NCBI RefSeq assembly: GCF_004295585.1
Contig: NZ_AP019400.1
Coordinates: forward strand, 4,438,001 to 4,502,000
Direction of reading: 5' to 3'
Origin: Cohnella abietis
Lineage (GTDB): Bacteria > Bacillota > Bacilli > Paenibacillales > Paenibacillaceae
DNA: 64,000 nucleotides
Part shown: positions 52,935 to 61,932 of the stretch, one piece after another
Layout of the letters: every line of letters starts with the position of its first letter
How positions within the stretch are numbered: position 1 is the stretch's first letter
The notes under the pieces: model-generated
What the model saw: the letters and a program-made list of their open reading frames with translations, nothing else
What the model was told of the DNA's origin: nothing
Databases searched by the model: none
Position numbers and translations under genes: made by a program

Positions 52935-53708
52935 TTACTTGACGAATACGCCATCCACCATTTCATAGACATGATCAGCTACCTCCATAATTGTAGGGTC
53001 GTGTGTAGTCATACAAATCGACACATTTTCATTAGCAACGATTTCCTTAAATACCTGCATAATCTGTGCGGCCATTTGGCTATCCAATTCCGCCGTCGGT
53101 TCATCAGCTAACAGCAGGCTGGGCTTATGGGCAATCGCTTTGGCAATCGCTACCCGCTGCTGCTCCCCCCCAGATAGCTCGAAGGGACGATGATGCATTC
53201 TTTTCGATAAGCCTACCAGATCAAGGCAGGAGGTAATTCTTGCTTTCCACTCCGCTCGAGGTGTTTTCGCCATTCTTAGCGACAGCTCGACATTCTCGTA
53301 GGCGGACAATAAAGGCAATAAAGCATACGCTTGGAAAATAAAACCAATATCCTTGCGACGCACCTCTGTGCGCTTATCGTCATTCCAAGTATGAAATGGA
53401 CGTCCATTGAAATCAATTTCACCTTCAGTGGGCGTATCCAGTCCTCCCATTAGATTCATAAGCGTTGTTTTGCCTGAACCTGATCTGCCCCTGAGCATGA
53501 CGAGCTGACTCGGAAACAGTTCTAGGTTTATCCCCTTTAATACGCGGATTTTCTGGCTGCCAACATCGAATGATCGTTCTACATTGCGAACAGTCAACAG
53601 CGGCTTCTGCACCGATTCCTTGATTACCGCTTCTGTCTTCTCCCCAGGAGCTTCAACTTTTTCACTGAGCTTTTCCGCAGTGGAGCCTCGACCCAACCAG
53701 GTCAACAT
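52935..53708 (-). CDS. LolD/MacB-type ATPase with charged N-terminal extension
   Basis: 257 residues. After about 35 charged residues (STAEKLSEKVEAPGEKTEAV) comes the cassette: Walker A GRSGSGKT (74-81), signature LSGGE (178-182), Walker B LLLADE (198-203), H-loop TTHD. It is the first gene of the operon, so the system has two different ATPases for one double permease, which fits a fused permease needing one ATPase per half. The start follows AAAGGA. Confidence 0.85.
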   Translation of the reverse strand: MLTWLGRGSTAEKLSEKVEAPGEKTEAVIKESVQKPLLTVRNVERSFDVGSQKIRVLKGINLELFPSQLVMLRGRSGSGKTTLMNLMGGLDTPTEGEIDFNGRPFHTWNDDKRTEVRRKDIGFIFQAYALLPLLSAYENVELSLRMAKTPRAEWKARITSCLDLVGLSKRMHHRPFELSGGEQQRVAIAKAIAHKPSLLLADEPTAELDSQMAAQIMQVFKEIVANENVSICMTTHDPTIMEVADHVYEMVDGVFVK

Positions 53709-53726
53709 TCCTTTTCCTCCCTTACC

Positions 53727-53755
53727 AATCTCTTCATTGATTATAACGAGAGATT
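53727..53755 (-). promoter_or_regulatory. Candidate promoter with operator-like inverted repeat
   Basis: On the minus strand a TATAAT (53740-53745) lies between AATCTCT and AGAGATT (arms at 53727-53733 and 53749-53755), so a repressor bound there would cover the -10 box. The -35 box is poor, which suggests an activated promoter. Confidence 0.45.
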
Positions 53756-53848
53756 ATTAAGAAAAGTTACGGAAATATTAAACCTTTATCATTTTTTTAG
53801 GAGAAAAACATAATTCAAGCCGAAAAAACCTCCTATTCCCTCCAACAT

Positions 53849-53867
53849 TTCAACATTTTTTGTTGAA
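53849..53867. promoter_or_regulatory. Inverted repeat upstream of glnS
   Basis: TTCAACA and TGTTGAA flank TTTTT, 73 bp before the glnS start. It may be an operator or a short hairpin. I found no T-box leader in this region. Confidence 0.35.
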
Positions 53868-53939
53868 CCCTTTATAAGCATGATGATTTTTGTGTATTAT
53901 GAAAGGATATACTTGCTACTGTGAGGAAGGTTGGTCCGA

Positions 53940-55592
53940 TTGGAAACAAAGACGTCGTCATCGAATTTTATTAAGAGCATCGTAACCGAGGATATCGCTT
54001 CTGGTAAGGTCAAGGAAGTCATTACTCGCTTCCCACCAGAACCGAACGGCTACCTTCATATCGGTCATGCCAAATCAATTTGCCTTAATTTTGAGCTCGC
54101 AGCCGAGTTCAAGGGTAGAACTAATTTGCGTTTTGACGATACGAATCCTGTAAAAGAAGACATCGAATATGTAGAGTCAATTAAGGAAGATGTTAAGTGG
54201 CTTGGATTTGAGTGGGACGGTCTATTCTTCGCATCGAATTATTTCGGAGAAATGTACGATCGTGCTCTTATCCTCATCCGCAAAGGACTCGCATATGTCG
54301 ATGACCAAACCGCGGATCAAATCCGCGAGACACGCGGAACGTTAACCGCTCCAGGACAAGAAAGTCCCTACCGTAATCGTTCCGTTGAGGAAAACTTAGA
54401 GCTGTTCCAGTCAATGAAGCAAGGGAATATCCCCGACGGTGGGAAAGTACTGCGCGCCAAGATCGATATGGCTTCTCCTAACGTGAACCTGAGAGATCCG
54501 ATTCTATATCGGGTTGTTCACGCTCATCATCACAACACTGGTGATGAATGGTGTATCTATCCGATGTATGCCTTTGCTCATCCGCTTGAGGATGCTATTG
54601 AAGGTGTCACCCACTCCATCTGTACGCTGGAGTTTGAAGATCAACGTCCATTCTACGACTGGGTTGTTCGCGAGTGTGAGATGAAGTGGACCCCGCATCA
54701 ATATGAGTTTGCTCGCCTTAACGTCACAAACACCGTGATGAGTAAAAGAAAGCTAAAGCAGCTTGTCGATGAGAAAGCTGTAGACGGCTGGGACGATCCC
54801 CGCATGCCGACAATATCCGGTTTACGCCGTAAGGGTTATACACCTGAAGCGATTCGTACCTTCTGTCGTGAGATCGGTGTAACTAAGAGCTACGGAATCG
54901 TCGACGAACGGATGCTGGAGCATTTTATTCGAGAAGATCTTAAGCTTAAAGCACTTCGCACAATGGCTGTGCTTCAGCCCTTGAAGGTTGTCATTACGAA
55001 CTACCCAGAAGGACAAACAGAATGGCTCGAAGCGGAAAATAATTCAGAAAACCCAGAAATGGGCAATCGTCAAATTCCGTTCTCTAGGGAAATCTATATA
55101 GAACGTGACGATTTCATGGATAACCCACCGCCGAAATATTTCCGCCTGTTCCCTGGTAACGAGGTTCGCCTCAAGCATGCTTATTTCATAAAGTGTGAAA
55201 AAGTAATCCATGATGACAACGGAAATGCTATTGAATTACATTGCACTTACGATATTGAGACCAAGAGTGGCTCCGGATTTACCGGCCGCAAAGTAAAGGG
55301 TACCATTCATTGGGTGGACGCTTCCCATGCTGTTCCTGCACAATTCAGACTATACGAGCCGCTCATTACGGAGGAAGCCGATGATGACGGCAAATCTTTC
55401 TTAGAGCATGTGAATCCAAATTCACTTGAGGTTCTGGAAGGCTTTGTAGAGCCGGGGATGAAGGAAACAGCTGGCGGAGATAAGTTTCAATTTTTCCGTC
55501 ACGGATACTTTAACGTCGATCCTAAGGATTCAACACCTGAGCACCCTGTTTTTAATCGTATCGTATCTTTGAAGAGCTCCTTTGTAATATAA
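53940..55592 (+). CDS. glnS: Glutaminyl-tRNA synthetase
   Basis: 550 residues, cytosolic, class I. The HIGH motif is PPEPNGYLHIGHAKS, the KMSKS motif is VMSKRKL, and GlnRS-type blocks DEWCIYPMYAFAHPLEDAIE and HSICTLEFEDQRPFYDW are present. The C-terminal anticodon-binding barrels carry PPPKYFRLFPGNEVRLKHAY. It charges tRNA-Gln directly, unlike most Bacillota, which use GluRS with GatCAB. The TTG at 53940 is nine bases from AGGAAGG; a TTG three codons earlier overlaps the RBS. Confidence 0.95.
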   Translation: METKTSSSNFIKSIVTEDIASGKVKEVITRFPPEPNGYLHIGHAKSICLNFELAAEFKGRTNLRFDDTNPVKEDIEYVESIKEDVKWLGFEWDGLFFASNYFGEMYDRALILIRKGLAYVDDQTADQIRETRGTLTAPGQESPYRNRSVEENLELFQSMKQGNIPDGGKVLRAKIDMASPNVNLRDPILYRVVHAHHHNTGDEWCIYPMYAFAHPLEDAIEGVTHSICTLEFEDQRPFYDWVVRECEMKWTPHQYEFARLNVTNTVMSKRKLKQLVDEKAVDGWDDPRMPTISGLRRKGYTPEAIRTFCREIGVTKSYGIVDERMLEHFIREDLKLKALRTMAVLQPLKVVITNYPEGQTEWLEAENNSENPEMGNRQIPFSREIYIERDDFMDNPPPKYFRLFPGNEVRLKHAYFIKCEKVIHDDNGNAIELHCTYDIETKSGSGFTGRKVKGTIHWVDASHAVPAQFRLYEPLITEEADDDGKSFLEHVNPNSLEVLEGFVEPGMKETAGGDKFQFFRHGYFNVDPKDSTPEHPVFNRIVSLKSSFVI

Positions 55593-55661
55593 CGTTTAAT
55601 AACAAGCATAAACTGCTGACGCCGTCCTTTCATGGCGCTCAACGTTTATGTTTGAGAATTA

Positions 55662-55701
55662 AGCTCCTGTTGCCCCTTTATCGGGAATGCAGGAGCCTTT
55701 T
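55662..55701 (+). terminator. Terminator of glnS
   Basis: GCTCCTG and CAGGAGC flank a loop with CCC/GGG pairing and are followed by CTTTTG. Just before it (55608-55650) CATAAAC and GTTTATG form another long hairpin. Confidence 0.65.
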
Positions 55702-55726
55702 GTTAAATAAGGAGGTTTCAGCATAA

Positions 55727-57046
55727 ATGAAGTCTAATGTCATGCGATATGTGGGCGGTCTCAGTGTAAGTCTGCTTCTTCTACTAAACATAGGCTGTGG
55801 TTTGACTGGAAAAGGGGGCGCCACTGAATCCTTACCGAATTCTTCAGCAAGCCCTACTGAATCTTCAACAACGACTCCTTCCGCTACTCCTTCCGCTACT
55901 CCTTCGACATCCCCAACAGTCCCATCTGCTAGCCCAAAGCCCTCGGATCAGGATGAGATCGGGCGCATAATTAAGAAGATGACCCTAGAGCAGAAGGTCG
56001 GTCAAATGATTTTGGCAGGCATTGATGGGACAACTATCGATAAAAATATGAAAAAAATGATCGACGAGCAACACGTAGGTGGCATTATTTTTTACAAAAA
56101 CAATTTTTCCGGCCTGAATGGCTCGGTACAATTGGTAAATGAGCTAAAAGCAGCCAACAAGGGAAATCCCGCTCCGTTATTTATGAGTGTCGATCAAGAG
56201 GGCGGCAAGGTGAGTCGATTACCGAAGGACTTCGTAGCCATTCCTGATGCAGCCAAGGTTGGACGTACCGACAATGCAGAGCTTGCAAAGGAAATGGGCG
56301 AGCTTTTAGCCAAGGAGCTACAGCTAGTCGGCTTTAACGTTAATTTCGCCCCTGTGCTTGATATTAACAGTAACCCTAAAAACCCTGTCATCGGTACCCG
56401 ATCTTTCGGCAATAATGCCAGTATTGTCACGAAAATGGGAATTGCAGAGATGAATGGATTAAGAGAAAACGGCACTATTGCCGTCGTCAAGCATTTTCCA
56501 GGTCACGGAGATACCGCTGTAGATTCTCATCTTGATTTGCCAATCGTTCAGAAGACAACAGCCCAGCTCGAGAAGCTCGAGTGGATTCCCTTTCGTGCAG
56601 CAATCGAAGATAAGGCTGACGCTGTTATGGTCGCACACATCCTTTTCCCTTTAATCGATCCAGATGCACCTGCTTCTTTGTCTAAAGTCATCATTAATGA
56701 CCAGCTCCGCGGCACACTCGGATATGACGGAGTCGTCATTACAGATGACATGACTATGGGTGCCATTATCGATAACTACGGTATTGAGGATGCTGCGATT
56801 TTGTCCGTTCAGGCAGGAAGTGACATCATCCTTATTGCACACGGCTACAATAACACGAAGAAAGTGTTTAACAAGCTTCTTCAAGCCGTCGCCACAGGTA
56901 AAATAAAAGAAGCAAAAATCGACCAAAGCTTACGACGAATCCTAACGTTGAAACAGAAATACGACCTTTCTGATTCCCCCATTCCTGTCCCGGCCAAAGA
57001 TGAACTACCGAACGACGCTATACGCCAATGGCTGAAGAAGCTTTAG
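55727..57046 (+). CDS. nagZ: Family 3 beta-N-acetylhexosaminidase, lipoprotein (NagZ-like)
   Basis: 439 residues. Signal MKSNVMRYVGGLSVSLLLLL then NIGC (Cys24) makes it a lipoprotein; a Ser/Thr/Pro linker follows (ATPSATPSTSP, about 35-75). The GH3 domain has MTLEQKVGQMILAGIDG, VDQEGGKVSRLPKDF, and the NagZ catalytic loop AVVKHFPGHGDTAVDSHLDL with the Asp/His pair, then ITDDMTMGAI. It cuts GlcNAc from muropeptides in wall recycling, outside the cell as in B. subtilis. RBS AAGGAGG. It is followed by two tandem arrays. Confidence 0.92.
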   Translation: MKSNVMRYVGGLSVSLLLLLNIGCGLTGKGGATESLPNSSASPTESSTTTPSATPSATPSTSPTVPSASPKPSDQDEIGRIIKKMTLEQKVGQMILAGIDGTTIDKNMKKMIDEQHVGGIIFYKNNFSGLNGSVQLVNELKAANKGNPAPLFMSVDQEGGKVSRLPKDFVAIPDAAKVGRTDNAELAKEMGELLAKELQLVGFNVNFAPVLDINSNPKNPVIGTRSFGNNASIVTKMGIAEMNGLRENGTIAVVKHFPGHGDTAVDSHLDLPIVQKTTAQLEKLEWIPFRAAIEDKADAVMVAHILFPLIDPDAPASLSKVIINDQLRGTLGYDGVVITDDMTMGAIIDNYGIEDAAILSVQAGSDIILIAHGYNNTKKVFNKLLQAVATGKIKEAKIDQSLRRILTLKQKYDLSDSPIPVPAKDELPNDAIRQWLKKL

Positions 57047-57105
57047 AATAGAGGGAGTGGCCTTTCAGGTGCAGCCGAGACCACTCCTCTCGTTTCGCTC
57101 ACCGT

Positions 57106-57415
57106 CTGGCCACTATCCCCTTCTCTCATGCACGACCACTATCCCCTTCACTCACGTATGACCATTATCCCCTTCGATCATGTATAGCCATTATCCCCTT
57201 CGCTCATGTATGGCCATTATCCCCTTCGCTCATGTATGACCACTATCCCTTTGGCTCACGTATGACCATTATCCCCTTCGCTCATGTTTGGCCACTATCC
57301 CCTTCGCTCATGTATGACCATTATCCCCTTCGCTCATGTATGGCCATTATCCCTTTGGCTCACGTATGACCATTATCCCCTTCGCTCATGTGCGACCATT
57401 ATCCCTTTGTCTCAG
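57106..57415. repeat. 26-bp tandem array, 12 copies
   Basis: Units based on CCATTATCCCCTTCGCTCATGTATGA. The ATCCC core begins at 57115, 57141, 57167, 57193, 57219, 57245, 57271, 57297, 57323, 57349, 57375 and 57401, an exact 26-bp period. The copies differ at two to four positions. They touch each other with no spacers, so this is not a CRISPR. No coding frame. Confidence 0.92.
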
Positions 57416-57439
57416 TACTGTTCGCTTAATTTCCATCTA

Positions 57440-57790
57440 CTGTGACTGAGCGAAGGGGATAATGGCTATAGGCTCAGACTTCTTGCATCATATCCATCTG
57501 CTACAACTGAGCGAAAGGGATAATGGCTATAGGCTTCAGACTTCTTGCATAATCTTGCATAAACTCCATCTACTACAACTGAGCGAAAGGGATATTGGAT
57601 ATAGGCTCAGACTTCTTGCATCATATCCATCTACTACAAATGAGCGAAAGGGATATTGGATATAGGCTCAGACCTCTCGCATCATTTCCACCTACTTCAA
57701 CTGAGCGAAAGGGATATTGGATATAGGCTTCAGACTTCTTGCACACTTTCCACCTACTTCAACTTAGTGAAAGGGATAAGGATATAGGCT
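57440..57790. repeat. 61-bp tandem array, 6 copies, inverted against the 26-bp array
   Basis: Units begin with GAGCGAAAGGGATA at 57448, 57509, 57581, 57642, 57703 and 57765. The period is 61-62 bp, with one 72-bp unit holding a small internal duplication (CTTGCATAAT, CTTGCATAAA). The first 18 bases, GAGCGAAGGGGATAATGG, are the exact reverse complement of the core of the 26-bp array, so the two arrays face each other. Non-coding. Confidence 0.9.
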
Positions 57791-57830
57791 ATGGAATTCC
57801 CACAGATCCTTATAATGAAGTAGCCCGGCA

Positions 57831-57875
57831 AAGAAAAGCTGCCCAGGGAAATTCCCACTGGACAGCTTTTCTTTA
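57831..57875. terminator. Bidirectional terminator
   Basis: AAGAAAAGCTGCCCAG and CTGGACAGCTTTTCTTT form a stem with one mismatch, next to the ABC-2 permease stop at 57878. Confidence 0.8.
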
Positions 57876-57877
57876 CT

Positions 57878-58996
57878 TTAACGAGCTTCGACCTTACCTT
57901 TCCGGAATATTAGTGCTCCAATACCGAAAGCAATAACACCCCAAGCGCCTAATATAGCTATACCCGTCCAGAATTCGCTTGTTGCAATTCCACTACCGTA
58001 CACCAGTCCATCCCTCATCCCATTAACGAAGTAAGTTAGAGGAAGTACATGCGACACGGGAACTAACCATTCCGGGAACCCACTGGTAGGAAAAAATACA
58101 CCACTAAGGAACATCATCAAGAAGCTAGCAATATTTGCCATTCCCATATAAGCCTCTATCGACTTGCTGAATGATGAGAATAAGTAACCTATCGCATTAA
58201 AGGCCAGCGCGCCTATAAAGAAAGATACGACAAGTGTTGAGACATCCACATGTAGGTTCGCTCCGAATCCAAATACTCCGATTACAGTAAGAATAGTAAT
58301 TTGAACGATACCGAGCACGAAACGGACTAGCATCCCCCCTATTCCGAAAAGGCCCATTTTTACCGGAGTCATCCGTAACCGCTTCAGCAATCCTTTACGG
58401 CGCATATCCACCATATCTACCATACCGAACAATCCACCTTGAGCAACTGATAATGCAATCATACCCGTAAGGAGAAAATCCACATAAGTTAAGTCCTCGC
58501 TACCATTGGAAACGGCATTCATATTTAACTTAAAAGTGGGTTGCACTTTAGCTACATCGAAGTTTGTTTGTTGAATAAATTGATCCAAGATACCTCTTAT
58601 CGCTTGTGCATCAGCCCCATGCTCGTTTTCCTTGTTCACGACTAGTTCAACAGCTTTAATATCTTCCGTCTTTGGGAGGACAATAACGGCATCAACGTCT
58701 TTATCCTTTATCCATTTGTCGGCTTGCTCTGCGCTAACAGGCTGCTCTGATTTCCATTCAAACACAGGTACCTGGCGTAGATGTTCCTCCAGCATATTTG
58801 AGGTAGCATTGGACTGCTCTTTGACAACTGCAATTTTTGCTTTGAACTCGCTCGAGCCTCCACCGCCAAAAATAATCATGAATAAGACCATAAGAATAAT
58901 GGGGAAGAAAAGATTCCAAAACCATACCTGCTTCTCTCGAAACATCATTTTGATTTGCGCGCCGAACAATTTACCTAATTGCTTCCCATTGCTCAC
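57878..58996 (-). CDS. ABC-2 type exporter permease
   Basis: 372 residues. One helix near 25-45 (NLFFPIILMVLFMIIFGGGG), an extracellular domain to about 175, then five helices (TGMIALSVAQGGLFGMVDMV on). The motif MRRKGLLKRLRMTPV is the coupling loop. It starts at the GTG at 58994-58996 with GTGGAGGG, one base after the ATPase stop; the frame up to 59029 is unsupported. It pairs with the ATPase as a homodimer, exporting an unknown drug or lipid. Confidence 0.87.
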   Translation of the reverse strand: MSNGKQLGKLFGAQIKMMFREKQVWFWNLFFPIILMVLFMIIFGGGGSSEFKAKIAVVKEQSNATSNMLEEHLRQVPVFEWKSEQPVSAEQADKWIKDKDVDAVIVLPKTEDIKAVELVVNKENEHGADAQAIRGILDQFIQQTNFDVAKVQPTFKLNMNAVSNGSEDLTYVDFLLTGMIALSVAQGGLFGMVDMVDMRRKGLLKRLRMTPVKMGLFGIGGMLVRFVLGIVQITILTVIGVFGFGANLHVDVSTLVVSFFIGALAFNAIGYLFSSFSKSIEAYMGMANIASFLMMFLSGVFFPTSGFPEWLVPVSHVLPLTYFVNGMRDGLVYGSGIATSEFWTGIAILGAWGVIAFGIGALIFRKGKVEAR

Positions 58997-58997
58997 C

Positions 58998-59927
58998 TTA
59001 GTCCCTCCACTCTTTACCGGTAAAGGCAATAAATACGTCTTCCAAGCTCATCTCGCGAATAGATACCTGTTCCACCCGATAGCCCTTTTCCTTGGTGAAG
59101 CCAAATAAACCATATAGAGTCTCCTCTGGCTGGATAGACCACAGTTTCAGTGCCATGCCTTCCCTAACTGTGCGTACAACTGTCGGCTGGGTTTGAGCGT
59201 GAAGCTCAGTCTGTATGGCAGCATCTTCACCATCAATGAACGAAAGACGAACTTCACGCTCTTTCGTCAGACGATCAATAAGCGCTGCAGGTGTATCTGT
59301 CGTTACGATACGGCCTTGGTCGACAATACATACCCGATCACTTAACTTCTCCGCTTCTTCCATGTAATGCGTTGTCAGTATTGTCGTTTTTCCGAGCTCT
59401 TTGAGCTTAAGTACAATATCCCAAATGTTACGTCTAGCCTGGGGATCTAACCCGGTCGTTGGCTCATCGAGAAAAATAATCTGGGGATCACTTATCATCG
59501 CAAGACCAATTGCCAGCCGCTGTCGTTGTCCGCCGGATAACGACTTCACTCTCTTGCTGCGGTTATCGTTCATGCTGATCATTTCTAGAACTTCATCTAC
59601 CTTCTTTGGCCGCAGATAGAAAGAAGCGAACAAATCAAGATTTTCTTCGACGGTTAAAAGCTCAAATAAAGCGCTTGATTGTGGCTGAACACCAATCTGA
59701 TATTTAATTTTATCTGCATCTGTATCCCAGTTCAGTCCATTGATGATAATCGTGCCGGCATCTGGAGCTATTAAACCTTCAATCATTTCCAAAGTTGTCG
59801 TTTTACCTGCTCCATTGGGCCCTATAATCGTAAATACTTCTCCCGCTTTCACTTCAAAGCTGATTTCTTCGACTGCTTTAACAGATCCGAATGATTTACG
59901 TAAGCCCTTTACTTCTAATAAGGACAA
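58998..59927 (-). CDS. ABC exporter ATPase (DrrA/CcmA type)
   Basis: 309 residues. Walker A GPNGAGKT (36-43), signature SLSGGQRQRLAIGLAMI, Walker B IIFLDEPTTGLDP, H-loop TTHYMEEAE. A C-terminal 80-residue domain ends SLEDVFIAFTGKEWRD, usual for drug-export ATPases. It starts at TTG 59927 with AGGAATTCAT upstream. Only one permease follows, so this exporter is a simple two-gene unit. Confidence 0.9.
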   Translation of the reverse strand: MSLLEVKGLRKSFGSVKAVEEISFEVKAGEVFTIIGPNGAGKTTTLEMIEGLIAPDAGTIIINGLNWDTDADKIKYQIGVQPQSSALFELLTVEENLDLFASFYLRPKKVDEVLEMISMNDNRSKRVKSLSGGQRQRLAIGLAMISDPQIIFLDEPTTGLDPQARRNIWDIVLKLKELGKTTILTTHYMEEAEKLSDRVCIVDQGRIVTTDTPAALIDRLTKEREVRLSFIDGEDAAIQTELHAQTQPTVVRTVREGMALKLWSIQPEETLYGLFGFTKEKGYRVEQVSIREMSLEDVFIAFTGKEWRD

Positions 59928-60208
59928 ATGAATTCCTCTCCTTCAATTTTCCAATTAATCTATCTCAGCGATATTGTAGCTCAGATAGCTGCTATTCTCG
60001 ACAGTCTAAAGCATGCTTTTGTACTCCGTCTCAAGGAGGAGAAGCATCGTTTATACGTCCGAGCTAATTCTACATCTTCCTCCAAAATTCTTCTTGAATC
60101 TTACATAAATGAAGGTTATAATCCACTTGGTTCTTCTAATATTTGGTTTTCCTGATATTTGGTTCTTGCTCTACTATTTCATTAATTATTCATTGGGAGA
60201 GAATTCAT

Positions 60209-61168
60209 TTGGCTAAGCTTAATCGTCTTGTATTCGCGTTTGTTTTGGTTTTTGTTCTGATTGCACCAGCCTTAGCCTATGCAGAAAAGGAAGAAGTAGA
60301 AGAAATCAACGGGGAGAACCCCTACAATGCTGTCGTTGGCTCGGGGCAGACGGTGTCCATCGGAGCAATTGCCGATCTCACACTCGACCCTTCCATGGCC
60401 TATTTGGACGCCGAGAACACTAGAAAATTTCTAGACGATAATGGAAACATCTCCTCCGATAGTGACATAGGAGCTGTTTACCCCATGGATTCCAATTGGA
60501 TTGTTTATTTTCAATATTTTGATGATGGTCACATTAAAGATGATGAGAAGGACAACATTGATGCTGACGCATTGCTAGAGAGTTATAAGAAAGGAACAGA
60601 AAATCAGAATAGCAAGCTTGAGAATCCCACTTATCACCTGTTCGTTGAAGGATGGGAACGTGCTCCAGATTACGATGAAGTCCAGCGGGCGTTAACCTGG
60701 ACTTTACGAATGCATACAAGTAATAACGAGCCTTTATTAAATCAAAATGTCCGCATCCTTACCCGTGAGGGAAACATGTCAGTCATTCTTGTCACCGACC
60801 CTGGGCATCTACAAGAGGATGCAGCTTCCATGAAGCAATTGGTATTGGACAAGCTTAACATCAAACCTGGTCAACGTTATGAGGACTTTAATGAGTCTAC
60901 AGACAAAAAGGCTAGTTACGGATTAACGGGTCTTATCCTCGGGGGAGCTGGCCTTGTCGTCGCCAAAAAGGCCGGGTTAATCGCTGTAATTGTCGTACTT
61001 GTCAAGAAATTCGGAATCGTTATCGTAGCTGCTGTCGCAGGCCTCTGGCGTTTCCTGAGAGGGAAATCGAACACTAAAAATAATGACAATAGAAATAATG
61101 AGCCATCGAATACTAGCCCTGACCAATCTCAGGATACCTCCGTTCCATCAGAATCAAATCGTATGTAG
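60209..61168 (+). CDS. DUF2167 membrane-anchored protein
   Basis: 319 residues. Signal peptide LNRLVFAFVLVFVLIAPALA, cleaved after AYA near 27. The extracellular domain has VGSGQTVSIGAIADLTLDPS, NWIVYFQYFDDGHIKDDEKD and YHLFVEGWERAPDYD, the DUF2167 pattern. Two hydrophobic segments near 255-295 (YGLTGLILGGAGLVVAKKAG) precede a polar tail rich in Asn, Ser and Asp. Role unknown, surface-exposed. The TTG start follows GGGAGAG; the longer frame to 60143 has no RBS. Confidence 0.8.
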   Translation: MAKLNRLVFAFVLVFVLIAPALAYAEKEEVEEINGENPYNAVVGSGQTVSIGAIADLTLDPSMAYLDAENTRKFLDDNGNISSDSDIGAVYPMDSNWIVYFQYFDDGHIKDDEKDNIDADALLESYKKGTENQNSKLENPTYHLFVEGWERAPDYDEVQRALTWTLRMHTSNNEPLLNQNVRILTREGNMSVILVTDPGHLQEDAASMKQLVLDKLNIKPGQRYEDFNESTDKKASYGLTGLILGGAGLVVAKKAGLIAVIVVLVKKFGIVIVAAVAGLWRFLRGKSNTKNNDNRNNEPSNTSPDQSQDTSVPSESNRM

Positions 61169-61232
61169 GTGATCTGCGACTAAATAAGAGGTCCTATTAG
61201 CGCTAATAAAGTCCATACATTATGATCGCACA

Positions 61233-61277
61233 AAAAAAGGTTGTCCCGTTGGTGTATAACACCTAAGGACAACCTTT
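61233..61277. terminator. Terminator at the end of the pyr operon
   Basis: AAAAAGGTTGTCC and GGACAACCTTTTT form a 13-bp stem with GGTGT/ACACC inside. It ends pyrE on the minus strand and serves the DUF2167 gene on the plus strand. Confidence 0.88.
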
Positions 61278-61284
61278 TTATGTA

Positions 61285-61932
61285 TTACTTGCCGAATGTT
61301 TGCGGGCTTTCCCGCCAAGCTTGCAATAGAGCAACATCTGTTTCACTGATAGCGCCACGACGAAGTGCTTCATCAACTAAAGCAGTATAGTTAGACAGTG
61401 TTTGAAGCTCTATTCCTTCTTCTCGGAAAGCTTCCGCCGCTGAAGCGAATTGGTAAGTGAAGATGGCCAGCACGCTTTGTACGTCACCACCTGCTTCGAT
61501 AACCGCAAGAGCTGCCTTAAGCGAGCTTCCTCCAGTAGAAATCAAATCTTCGATGACTACTACCTTTTGACCTTCAGTAATAATACCTTCAATCTGATTT
61601 TGCTTGCCATGTCCCTTCGCCTTGTCGCGAATATATGCCATTGGAAGGTTCAGCTTCTGTGCTACCCATGCCGCATGGGGAATGCCAGCAGTTGAAGTAC
61701 CCGCAATAACCTCCGTGTCAGGAAAATGGGTCCGGATCACCGTAGCGAAGCCTTCCGCAATAGCTTCCCGAATAGCCGGGTAGCTCATCGTTAAGCGATT
61801 GTCGCAATAGATAGGGGAAATGATTCCCGAGGTCCAAGTAAAGGGATCGTTAGGACGAAGATTAACTGCCCCGATTTCAAGCAGATTGCCAGCTATCGAT
61901 GCTGGTAATTGTTCTACAGATATATTGCTCAT
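61285..61932 (-). CDS. pyrE: Orotate phosphoribosyltransferase
   Basis: 215 residues. It makes OMP from orotate and PRPP. The PRPP loop is VVVIEDLISTGGSSLKA (about 124-140), with the flexible loop MAYIRDKAKGHGKQNQIEG and substrate motif WTSGIISPIYCDNR. The ATG overlaps the pyrF stop by four bases, so both are coupled. Last gene of the operon. Confidence 0.96.
   Translation of the reverse strand: MSNISVEQLPASIAGNLLEIGAVNLRPNDPFTWTSGIISPIYCDNRLTMSYPAIREAIAEGFATVIRTHFPDTEVIAGTSTAGIPHAAWVAQKLNLPMAYIRDKAKGHGKQNQIEGIITEGQKVVVIEDLISTGGSSLKAALAVIEAGGDVQSVLAIFTYQFASAAEAFREEGIELQTLSNYTALVDEALRRGAISETDVALLQAWRESPQTFGK

Noticed and set aside
53709..53939. T-box riboswitch upstream of glnS
   Set aside because: The leader is short, and I found neither the T-box bulge consensus nor an antiterminator/terminator pair.
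57106..57790. Possible CRISPR arrays
   Set aside because: Units touch each other without unique spacers and no cas genes are near.
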